Assembly (NCBI GenBank): GCA_902776435.1
Contig: CACYQB010000025.1
Span: forward strand, 1 to 64,000
Direction of reading: 5' to 3'
Origin: an uncultured Bacteroidales bacterium
GTDB lineage: Bacteria > Bacteroidota > Bacteroidia > Bacteroidales > Muribaculaceae
DNA: 64,000 nucleotides
Under the pieces are notes generated by a model. That model was given only the letters and a program-made list of their open reading frames with translations, was not told the DNA's origin and searched no databases. This document shows, piece by piece, positions 36,668 through 44,212 of the stretch. The stretch's first letter is position 1. Each line of letters opens with the position of its first letter. Position numbers and translations under genes: made by a program.

Positions 36668-38461
36668 TTAAAATAATTCTTTTAATTGCTCATCAGCATT
36701 CCTTGCATATTCCGTCAAGCTGGGAATGCTTAGATTAATGATATCATAGGGAGACTTAGCATCTCGAATAGTTCTAAATAATTTGCCCGTTATCGCTTCA
36801 TTGTCAATTGTTGATAATTGAACACTAAAATGAACTAATCGTATGCGGTAAACATAAAGGAAGATTTTTCTAGTGATTTTATTTATTTCGGCAAACCCAA
36901 AACGATCGACATAATACAGTAACAAACAGTCAAACAGTGCTCTTACGTAAATGTCCCCTTTTCGATTGCGGTTTTTATAATTGTTGAGTAAGGAAATAAT
37001 CTGATGAGCTGATGTTTGGAATGCACTATCACTAAATGGTAAATACTCTTCAGCATTTATGATGCGCTTGTAGAGGACATCATAATGCCTAATCATATCA
37101 AAAAAACGGCTTCCATTTATGCAAATCTGATCTATCTGAAAAGGAAACTCCATGGATGATTTGTCGATTTTCCTTGCGATATCATCAGAATATAAAGTAG
37201 AAAAGTAATGGCAGATTATTTGCTGCATGTAAAACGGATAACGTTTATCATCTAATGATATTCCTTTAAAAATGTCAACATCTTGTTTTGTGAATTCTCG
37301 TCCGCTGTTATTCCGTGACCATTGCTTAGTTCTATACAAAGATAGGAAGAGCGATACAAGATATTGTGTATCAAAATCCTGCCAAGCCGTAATATTCTCT
37401 CTGTCACTTTGTGAAATGTCTTTGATTTCTCTAAGGTGAAATGCTTTCAAAAGGTCATGGGGCTCTAGATCTTTTCCTCTCGCATTTTGTGAGTCAAAGA
37501 ATTGAAAAGCTTCAGAGATATTAGGCAATTGAACAACGACAAATTGACACCGGCTAAGAAGAAAATCTAGAAATTGCAGATTTAGGTCATCTTTTCTTTC
37601 TTCAATAATAGTTAGATTCTCTCTTACATGACCAATTGAATGGGGATTCTTAAATTTTGTCCTTTTCCAAAAAACTTGAATTTTGTTTTGTAACTCTAAA
37701 TAAGAATTGTTCTCAAGTATCTCTTTTTTGTTGAAGAGGCTATAGAGCAACAAGGCTAAAGTAATGATACGTTGCTGGCCATCTACAATATTATTTTCAT
37801 GTAATACTAGTGTGCCCAGCCGATACTCATCATTACCCATAAAGCTGATTAAGTCATTTATCAATTGATTTACATTCTTAATCCCCCATTTATATGGTCG
37901 TTGGAATTGTGGTATTATAAAATTTTCAAATGGTAAATCTTTAATATATAACACTTGATATTTTAATTTCAATACTTTCATTTTGTCAGGAGGTGGTAGA
38001 ATTTCATCACATTCTGATTCCACAATTTCAGCCTCAATTTCATCATCACGATTAGCATATTTTTGTAGGATTGGATCAAATATCCGTGATAAGAAATAAT
38101 AACCAGATATAATGTCATCAGCAGATAAAATGGAAAAATTATATCTACATCGCCCCTGATTGCGGTCGCTCCACCTATGCCAACTAAGTTCTGGATATTT
38201 AGATGATTCAGAAACTAGTTCTCTCCAGATGGGATTATATTCATATGTACTATATTTTCCCTCAAGATGTAATTCGACATAACCTTGGTAATATTCGTAG
38301 TGAATATCAGCATCATCTATAATCGTGTTAAGTAAAATAAATCTATTGTTATGATAATGGTTCAATTCAAATAAATAATACCTATTGGGAAAGGCCTTTT
38401 TTATCTTTGGCTCCAATTCTGTTTGAAGATCAGGTGTAATCTTAAAGTATCCCATTTCCAA
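36668..38461 (-). CDS. DUF262 protein (GmrS-like)
   Basis: 597 aa. An N-terminal 190-residue segment of unknown type precedes the DUF262 core: FIIPQFQRPYKWGIKNVNQL (near 182) and NIVDGQQRIITLALLLYS (near 227). The C-terminus is helical, with no HNH motif seen, so it may be the GmrS-type regulatory partner of the following gene, which does carry one. Gaps are 6 bp (to the next gene) and 3 bp (from the previous), typical of an obligate complex. Confidence 0.8.
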   Translation of the reverse strand: MEMGYFKITPDLQTELEPKIKKAFPNRYYLFELNHYHNNRFILLNTIIDDADIHYEYYQGYVELHLEGKYSTYEYNPIWRELVSESSKYPELSWHRWSDRNQGRCRYNFSILSADDIISGYYFLSRIFDPILQKYANRDDEIEAEIVESECDEILPPPDKMKVLKLKYQVLYIKDLPFENFIIPQFQRPYKWGIKNVNQLINDLISFMGNDEYRLGTLVLHENNIVDGQQRIITLALLLYSLFNKKEILENNSYLELQNKIQVFWKRTKFKNPHSIGHVRENLTIIEERKDDLNLQFLDFLLSRCQFVVVQLPNISEAFQFFDSQNARGKDLEPHDLLKAFHLREIKDISQSDRENITAWQDFDTQYLVSLFLSLYRTKQWSRNNSGREFTKQDVDIFKGISLDDKRYPFYMQQIICHYFSTLYSDDIARKIDKSSMEFPFQIDQICINGSRFFDMIRHYDVLYKRIINAEEYLPFSDSAFQTSAHQIISLLNNYKNRNRKGDIYVRALFDCLLLYYVDRFGFAEINKITRKIFLYVYRIRLVHFSVQLSTIDNEAITGKLFRTIRDAKSPYDIINLSIPSLTEYARNADEQLKELF

Positions 38462-38464
38462 AAA

Positions 38465-39031
38465 TCAATAATATTTGCCAACAATGTTATGTATTGCAAT
38501 CAGTGACTGGACAAACTTGGGCAAGGCTGTGGTTTTGTCCTTTTGATAGAATTTTGCTGAGACGGTGTAACCTGTATCGACGATCTTAGCCTTTATCTCA
38601 ATAAAGGTAAGAGTCAGCGAGGCACTCAGTTTGCAATCAAATGAGACTTGTGATTTGATATAGTCTGTGATTTCATTGATTGTCGCTTCATCTTGAGTTT
38701 TACTGATTTTGCTTTGCTCTTGATCAATTCTTCTTTTCTCCTTAAGTTCTTTTATCAACGCCTCATACTTTGCCTTTTTCTCGGTTAGCTTCTGCTGATA
38801 GGCTTCACGTAGGGCTGCTTTCCCCTCCTGGGATAGTCGATTGTACTTGTCAACGTCCTCTTTTGTGATTGTCTCTCCACATTCAGTACAACAATCATCA
38901 ACCTCTTCTCCGCAATTTGGGCAGTAAGAAGCACCCAAAGGCAAGTCTTCCCCACATTCAGAGCAAGTATTTGCCTTGAAATTAATCTCTTTTCCACAAT
39001 GTGGACAGAATTCAATGTCAAAATCAGCCAT
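38465..39031 (-). CDS. Multi-zinc-ribbon coiled-coil protein
   Basis: 188 aa, first gene of the DUF262 operon. The N-terminal 60 residues contain tandem zinc-ribbon knuckles: FCPHCGKE, TCSECGEDL, YCPNCGEE and CCTECGET. A charged coiled coil (about 75-115) and a C-terminal domain (FDCKLSASLTLTFIEIKAKIV) follow. Zinc ribbons of this type bind nucleic acids or proteins. I do not know a named defence system with this exact trio; it could be the sensor or targeting subunit. Confidence 0.65.
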   Translation of the reverse strand: MADFDIEFCPHCGKEINFKANTCSECGEDLPLGASYCPNCGEEVDDCCTECGETITKEDVDKYNRLSQEGKAALREAYQQKLTEKKAKYEALIKELKEKRRIDQEQSKISKTQDEATINEITDYIKSQVSFDCKLSASLTLTFIEIKAKIVDTGYTVSAKFYQKDKTTALPKFVQSLIAIHNIVGKYY

Positions 39032-39062
39032 AGCAAATTTAGTTTTAAGTGATTATTGCTTG

Positions 39063-39070
39063 CAAAGTTA
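39063..39070 (-). promoter_or_regulatory. Predicted -7 box of the DUF262 operon
   Basis: TAACTTTG on the minus strand, about 32 bp before the zinc-ribbon ATG. No S-type palindrome, so this operon is outside that regulon. Confidence 0.5.
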
Positions 39071-39110
39071 TTAAATCCGTTTCACTTCTCCAAAATCAAA
39101 ACGAATGAAG

Positions 39111-39602
39111 TTATAGCAGTTCCAGTGCTATCCAGGCGCAGGCCTCGGCATCGGCGAGGGCGTGGTGGTGATTCTCCATGCAGAAGCCGCAGGCGGCGGC
39201 CACGGTCTGGAGCTGATGGTTTTCCAAGTCGGGTTGCAGGCTGCGGGATGCTGCAAGCGTGTCGAAGAACTCGTACTCGGGATAATCCATCTGATAAGTG
39301 CGGAAGACGGCGCGAAGGCAACCTTCGTCAAAGGGGCGGTTGTGGGCCACCAGCGGCAGACCTTCAATCAGAGGCTCAATCTGTGCCCACACATCGGGGA
39401 ACACCGGAGCATCGTCAGTGTCAGCACGGCACAGGCCATGAACCTGAGTGCACCAGTAGTTATAATAGTTGGGCTCGGGCTGGATAAGCGAATAGAACTT
39501 GTCCACAATCTCCCCGTCCCGGACAGTGACCACACCAACCGAACAAACCGAAGAACGATCATAGTTAGCGGTCTCAAAATCTATAGCTGCAAAATCTCTC
39601 AT
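39111..39602 (-). CDS. DnaQ-like 3'-5' exonuclease
   Basis: 163 aa DEDDh exonuclease: ExoI FAAIDFETANYD (DxE), ExoII LVAHNRPFDEGCL, ExoIII HHALADAEACAWIALEL (His and Asp). This length is typical of stand-alone epsilon-like exonucleases. It starts 3 bp after the stop of the WYL gene and is co-transcribed with it from S6, so it belongs to the S-site regulon rather than to replication. Confidence 0.88.
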   Translation of the reverse strand: MRDFAAIDFETANYDRSSVCSVGVVTVRDGEIVDKFYSLIQPEPNYYNYWCTQVHGLCRADTDDAPVFPDVWAQIEPLIEGLPLVAHNRPFDEGCLRAVFRTYQMDYPEYEFFDTLAASRSLQPDLENHQLQTVAAACGFCMENHHHALADAEACAWIALELL

Positions 39603-39605
39603 GGC

Positions 39606-40547
39606 TTAATCTTTCTTATATCGGTTAAACATACGCTCGATTTTTGCCGCCATCTCCTCACGAAGCCACTGTGGCTCGAGCACTTCAACATCCTCACCCT
39701 GCCAAAACAATTCCTGAATAAAGTCGAAGGTAGGGCGAATGAACATGGTGAAGATGCTAAATATGTCATTGCGCTCAATCTCCTTCTGTGACTCATGCAA
39801 CCTGAGTCCACGAATGTAGTTGGCTTGGCCTGCGGTCACTTTCAACTTCACGAGCTCTTTGTCGTAATCATGGTCACGAATCACGCCGTAGCATCCCTCG
39901 AAATACTCCTTGGGGCTCCAGTCCTTAGGCGTTTTGAAGGTTTCATCTTTGACCTGAAGATACCTGATTCGGTCAAGGCAGTAAATCCACATGGCCTCGT
40001 TGTCAGGGTTTGAAAAGTTACCTCGTCCAACCATATACCAACGTTGGCGGTACAACTTCACGCATAAGGGCTGCACGTCGTAGTTCTTTTCCTCATCCTC
40101 CCAGTGATTGTAATAAGTCATGTTCACCACACGGTTCTCCTTCATTGCATCGATGATGGGCTGCAGATACTCTTGCCCAGAGGGCACATACTCCAGAAGG
40201 ATGCGGTCTTTGATGCCCAAACAGCCCACCAAAGTGTTAGTCACGCTGTAGGTGTTGTAGATCCATGAGCGTATGCCGTTGTTTTTAATGTCATCCTCGT
40301 TCTGAATGAAATAGCAGTAGTCGCCTCTATGCTCATTGTCAATGAATACGCCAAACATGTCCAGAATGGCTAGCCTCCAGTTGTCAAAAGTGCGTTTGGG
40401 AATGCTCTTACCGTTGCTGATATCATCATCCAGCCACTTCTCATTCAACTCCTCAAAGGAAATCCTACCCGCCTCATAGATTGTATTGACAACCCACACA
40501 TACTTGCTAATCAGGCTTTGTCCTCGTTCATAATCTTTTTTTGCCAT
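39606..40547 (-). CDS. WYL-domain transcriptional regulator 2
   Basis: 313 aa, paralogue of the regulator at 8911-9858: N-terminal winged helix (YVWVVNTIYEAGRISFEELNEKWL), WYL domain with RQRWYMVGR, C-terminal WCX-like part. Its own promoter carries palindrome S6, so it is likely autoregulated and is the best candidate for the protein that reads S1-S6. WYL regulators of defence islands often respond to nucleic-acid or nucleotide signals. The ligand here is unknown. Confidence 0.85.
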   Translation of the reverse strand: MAKKDYERGQSLISKYVWVVNTIYEAGRISFEELNEKWLDDDISNGKSIPKRTFDNWRLAILDMFGVFIDNEHRGDYCYFIQNEDDIKNNGIRSWIYNTYSVTNTLVGCLGIKDRILLEYVPSGQEYLQPIIDAMKENRVVNMTYYNHWEDEEKNYDVQPLCVKLYRQRWYMVGRGNFSNPDNEAMWIYCLDRIRYLQVKDETFKTPKDWSPKEYFEGCYGVIRDHDYDKELVKLKVTAGQANYIRGLRLHESQKEIERNDIFSIFTMFIRPTFDFIQELFWQGEDVEVLEPQWLREEMAAKIERMFNRYKKD

Positions 40548-40572
40548 AAATACCAGCGTTTTTTGATTCTCG

Positions 40573-40615
40573 CCACAAATATATAAAAAACCTATGCCAA
40601 ATCGTGGCAGAGGTT
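40573..40615 (-). promoter_or_regulatory. Operator S6 and promoter of WYL regulator 2
   Basis: AAACCTCTGCCA-CGATT-TGGCATAGGTTT (40588-40615, one mismatched pair), then a perfect -7 box TATATTTG at the family distance of 26 nt. Confidence 0.65.
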
Positions 40616-41091
40616 TCTATTTTTTCAACCCAAAGACAAAAAACTTCATTTCTAGCTGACTGCTGGATCGTCAAGGTTACATACTAATCTCACGCTCAAT
40701 AGACTGTAGTGTATCGTCGATTATTCGATCAATCACAGGTTCCTTTTTTTTTGCGATTTTATCAGTTTTTGACTTGTTCGTGATCCATATCAATACACTA
40801 AACACATGCTTTTGTGACTTTCAAATCCCCTCAAAGACGAATTCTTGGTTCTATTTGCCCTCTTCGTTAGAACCAATTTTGAAATATGAGGGCAGAAATG
40901 GCTGGTTGTTGATGCGTTTTTCTTCTTTGAGCTTGCATCACTCTAATTTTGCATTCGATTTCGTGGTGGTGCCTCGGGTTTCAATATTGTCGGACTCGAT
41001 ACTTCTTGAAATCTGATATACAAAAGGACCCGTGCATAAAGCACCATGTAAATGAAGATAAATAAAGTATTAACATATAAATTTTATTATT
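40616..41091. other. AT-rich intergenic stretch
   Basis: No supported gene. The minus strand at about 40680-40760 could encode a short C-terminal remnant ending DRIIDDTLQSIEREISM, but no start or homology supports it. An oligo-T tract lies at 40743-40751. Confidence 0.3.
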
Positions 41092-41406
41092 ATGAATACA
41101 GAAAACAAAATCTTAGGCAGCCAATTGGTTGTGATGTCGAGGTCAGACCTTGACACGATAGTGAATGAGATGGCACAAAACATTGTCGCCGCTCAGACCA
41201 GGAATATGCAAAATGATAGTGGGGCAGACATAGATGCTCCCGAAGGAATGCGATTCATCACCCGTAAGGAAACGGCGAGTCTGCTGCATGTGAATTACAC
41301 CACGCTATGGCGATGGAACAAGCAAGGATATCTCCGTTCTAGGAAAGTTGGTGGAAGGCATGTCATGTACAAATACAGTGATGTAATGGCTTTGCTCAAT
41401 GGCTAA
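41092..41406 (+). CDS. Helix-turn-helix excisionase-like protein
   Basis: 104 aa. The C-terminal half is a MerR/excisionase-type HTH: FITRKETASLLHVNYTTLWRWNKQGYLRSRKVGGRHVMYKYSDV. Such Bacteroidetes proteins are mobile-element accessory DNA-binding proteins. The next gene follows 23 bp later. With the two genes that follow it marks a mobile-element module near tRNA-Arg. Confidence 0.8.
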   Translation: MNTENKILGSQLVVMSRSDLDTIVNEMAQNIVAAQTRNMQNDSGADIDAPEGMRFITRKETASLLHVNYTTLWRWNKQGYLRSRKVGGRHVMYKYSDVMALLNG

Positions 41407-41429
41407 GTTTGATAAGGAAGGAGGTCTTT

Positions 41430-42221
41430 ATGGCAAAAGACTCAAAGACAATTCTACTCTTCACGGAACAGCGGGATGCAATCGCTTATCTTACTGATGA
41501 AGAAGCGGGGCAGATGTTCAAGGCCATTTATGACTATGCCGAAGATGGAGTTGTGCCCAAATTTGCCGGTCCAATGATGTCGGTATTTGCGATGATCAGA
41601 TCGCAGATAGACCGCAGTAGAGATGCCTATAAAGAAAAATGTCTGAAGAACAGCGCAAACGCCAGAAAACGCTATGCATCCAAACAGCAGGAAACCAACG
41701 AACGCATGCCATCGGATTCAAACGCATGCGACGGTTTCCCTCCGCATCCCGTCGCATGCATTCCTAATCCTAATCCAAATCCCAAAAAAAATCCAAATCC
41801 GAACATTGATGATGGAACTAACACTTCCATCATCAATGATGTGGAAATGTTAGAGGGCGAAGAATACCCATTTGACAAAATTTGGGAAGTGTATGACAAA
41901 CCAATAGGTGATCAAGAACATCTAAGACAACGTTGGAACGCACTGTCACACGATGATAAGAAAGCCATTTTCTCCTATGTTCCCTTATATGTGAGGGCAC
42001 GACCTGAAAGAAAATATCGCAAGGACTTTGCAAACTTCCTCACCTGCCGCACATGGGAAACGACACCTATCAATTCAGCCGACCTGCAAAATGAAAACAA
42101 TCAACGCAGTGATCAATCAATTGAAGCAAGAAGGAATGCTGCCCAGCGGACCACCTTACAGCTTGCAAACAAACTCATCGGCGCAAGAAACGAACCTGTC
42201 GCCAACTTTGATGAAGATTAA
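41430..42221 (+). CDS. DUF6291 mobile-element protein
   Basis: 263 aa. The N-terminal 85 residues (KDSKTILLFTEQRDAIAYLTDEEAGQMFKAIYDYAEDG...RSQIDRSRDAYKEKC) match the DUF6291 domain of phage and mobile-element replication regions. A low-complexity NPNPNPKKNPNPN linker follows, then a replisome-organiser-like C-terminal part (FDKIWEVYDKPIGDQEHLRQRWNALS). I chose ATG 41430, which has a good ribosome-binding site (AAGGAGG), unusual in this phylum. Confidence 0.78.
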   Translation: MAKDSKTILLFTEQRDAIAYLTDEEAGQMFKAIYDYAEDGVVPKFAGPMMSVFAMIRSQIDRSRDAYKEKCLKNSANARKRYASKQQETNERMPSDSNACDGFPPHPVACIPNPNPNPKKNPNPNIDDGTNTSIINDVEMLEGEEYPFDKIWEVYDKPIGDQEHLRQRWNALSHDDKKAIFSYVPLYVRARPERKYRKDFANFLTCRTWETTPINSADLQNENNQRSDQSIEARRNAAQRTTLQLANKLIGARNEPVANFDED

Positions 42222-42723
42222 GAACAAGTACCCCACGGTAAAAGAATTCTTGGTCGCCATCAATCCAGACAGACAACTGCATATATGCAATGATCCCGAG
42301 GATTGCTATTTCGGCAACTCACCTACTTTAATTTCGCTGAACAAACTCTACGGACAAGGAGCGGCAGAAGTGTGGCTTGCTGCCGAGGTGCAAGAGGCAT
42401 GTCTGTTCATGGGAATAAAGGAAATGCCGGACATCAATCAGACAGAGAAGCTGGTCAAGATAATCGCACTGCAATATGGCTATCTGAAGGTTGACGAACT
42501 GCAGCTGTTCTTCTTCAACTTCTGCTCTGCGAAATATCGCCATTTCTACAGTACCTTCGACCCGTCCATCATCATTCTTAGCCTTCGTGATTTCCTGAGT
42601 GACAGGAGCCGGGCATATGAGAAACGTGAGCAAAGGGAAAGAGATCGTGAGCGTGAGGAGTGGAAGAAGAACGCCATCACCTATGAAGAGTACCAAAGGC
42701 GGAAAAAAGAGAAGGGACAATGA
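42211..42723 (+). CDS. Hypothetical mobile-element protein
   Basis: 170 aa from ATG 42211, which overlaps the previous gene by 11 bp; an open frame continues upstream to ATG 42091 but would overlap by 131 bp. Contains KYPTVKEFLVAINPDRQ, a helical middle (GAAEVWLAAEVQEACLFMGI), and a highly charged C-terminal coiled coil (YEKREQRERDREREEWKKN). It resembles proteins encoded after DUF6291-type genes in integrative elements. Function unknown. Confidence 0.6.
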   Translation: MKIKNKYPTVKEFLVAINPDRQLHICNDPEDCYFGNSPTLISLNKLYGQGAAEVWLAAEVQEACLFMGIKEMPDINQTEKLVKIIALQYGYLKVDELQLFFFNFCSAKYRHFYSTFDPSIIILSLRDFLSDRSRAYEKREQRERDREREEWKKNAITYEEYQRRKKEKGQ

Positions 42724-42741
42724 AATACAAGATGTAAAATA

Positions 42742-42780
42742 GGGGTTGCCGAAAGCTTGCTTCTCGGCCCCCGTTTTTTT
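42742..42780 (+). terminator. Terminator of the excisionase-DUF6291 operon
   Basis: GGGG-TT-GCCGA/TCGGC-CCCC stem with an 11-nt loop, followed by G and seven T. It lies 18 bp after the last stop codon. Confidence 0.85.
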
Positions 42781-43042
42781 AAAGAGAATCGACAAAAAGG
42801 AATAGTGTTTTATAAAAACTCTTAGCCTAATAAGAGTTAACTTTCGTTAACACATGGTTATCCTTGCCAAAAATCATTTTTGGGGAGCAAGCTCGGACAA
42901 GAAAATGGTGTAAAATCAAGTTGTAAAGATAAATACCTCGACCTGTAGCATTGAACTCAAAAAATGCCTTATTGAGGATTCTCTTATATGCGTTTCCTTT
43001 ATAATTTGGTGGGGCAAATGTGGGGCAAAATGACAATAAAAA

Positions 43043-43078
43043 ATCGCAAATGCTTCATTTTCAAGCACTTGCGATCTA
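43043..43078 (-). terminator. Terminator of tRNA-Arg
   Basis: On the minus strand ATCGCAA-G-TGCTT / AAGCA-T-TTGCGAT stem followed by TTTTTATT, just after the tRNA 3' end. Confidence 0.75.
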
Positions 43079-43084
43079 TCTAAG

Positions 43085-43158
43085 TGATCCCTACAGGATT
43101 CAAACCTGTAACCTTTTGATCCGTAGTCAAACGCTCTATTCAATTGAGCTAAGGGACC
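43085..43158 (-). tRNA. tRNA-Arg(ACG)
   Basis: 74-nt canonical cloverleaf on the minus strand: acceptor GGTCCCT/AGGGATC with discriminator A; D-arm around AGCTCAATTGAATAGAGC; anticodon arm TTTGA-CTACGGA-TCAAA with anticodon ACG; T-arm ACAGG-TTTGAAT-CCTGT. CCA is not encoded. The 3' end faces the accessory region, as expected for a tRNA used as an integration site. Confidence 0.95.
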
Positions 43159-43306
43159 ATTATTTCGTTTTAGCGGTGCAAAGATACTGCCATTTTTTGA
43201 ACTGGCAAGCATTTTTGCAGACTTTTTTTCAAAAAATTTTTTAGCGCAGGACTAAAATTGACGTTATTATCCACAACGCCAGCGATTTAAGGCCAAAATC
43301 TTTTTT

Positions 43307-43513
43307 TTAGTTCAACAACCAGGTTGCTAGGGCCCAGATCACAAAAATAACCAGCGCGATGAACGTTGCGGTCCACAGGGGCTTGTACTTCACCACATAG
43401 AGTGAGAGCTTGGGGACATCAGACTTCTCAGGTCTGTCCTCCGCAATGGCGAGTTTGTGCTCGTCGATGGGCTCGATGGGCTGAGCCTCTTCCTTATATA
43501 AATAAGCCTTCAT
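43307..43513 (-). CDS. Small single-pass membrane protein
   Basis: 68 aa. An acidic N-terminal part (KEEAQPIEPIDEHKLAIAEDRPEKSD) precedes one C-terminal transmembrane helix (WTATFIALVIFVIWALATWLL). Start chosen at MKAYLYKEE. No function recognised. The first 300 bp after tRNA-Arg otherwise hold no gene. Confidence 0.55.
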   Translation of the reverse strand: MKAYLYKEEAQPIEPIDEHKLAIAEDRPEKSDVPKLSLYVVKYKPLWTATFIALVIFVIWALATWLLN

Positions 43514-43608
43514 TGTCTTTATGTTTTTATGTTTTACGGTGCAAATGTACACCTTTTCTTGGAATCGGCCAAGCGCGCCATGATTTTTTCTCGGCACAAA
43601 ACAAAAAA

Positions 43609-43866
43609 GGAGTGGGACACGTGTAATCTGCCAACGTGTTCCACTCCTTATCTATAAGAATCCACACCAAAGGATGTGATGAAACTCCGACTAAATACAG
43701 GATTTGAGGGCGCCACAAGCTTTGTAATCCTCCGGCTGTTAAGCACCACGTGGGTCGAGGCCCGCCATTGCCAGCAGCGCTTTTCTCGGCATTTCATAAA
43801 AATTTGAAGAGTATCCCGATCTGCTTTGATGTGGACATTCTTTCAAGGAACGTTTTGTCTTAATGA
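43609..43866 (-). ncRNA. Candidate ~250-nt small RNA
   Basis: A gene-free stretch with a good promoter and a strong terminator on the minus strand. The -7 box TAACTTTG is at 43872-43879. The terminator is a GGAGTGG/CCACTCC stem with inner ACACGT/ACGTGT (43609-43647), followed by six or more T. Between them is GC-rich sequence with several possible stems. It could be 6S RNA or another Bacteroidales small RNA; I see no tmRNA or RNase P hallmarks. Confidence 0.5.
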
Positions 43867-44212
43867 CACGGCAAAGTTATACCTTTTTCCCCACAGATGC
43901 AAGCATCGGGGCACTTTTTAACACAACTTTTTTGAGTCACCATCCCTATTGATTTCAGCAAGCAGAAAAAAAAGATGCGCACTTGCCTAGGGTTTATTAT
44001 TTTAACTCGTGGTGGTAATGCCAGCTGCATCACACCCACTCATGTGCCTAAAAATAGCGAATGGCTGACAAAAAAGCGACTCATATTTGTACCATTTTCA
44101 ATAATTAAGTATATTTGCGGTTGTTTTTTTGCATAATCACCAACTTACCATCAAATCGGATTATCAATAATTCATATATACTGTTTTTATTAACCTTTTC
44201 TAAATTGTTTAC

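Noticed and set aside
40774..41016. 80-codon plus-strand frame in the gap before the excisionase-like gene
   Set aside because: No homology, no promoter or start signal, and atypical composition.
41761..41810. Short AATCC/AAATCC tandem repeat
   Set aside because: It is in frame inside the DUF6291 gene and encodes a normal NP-rich linker.
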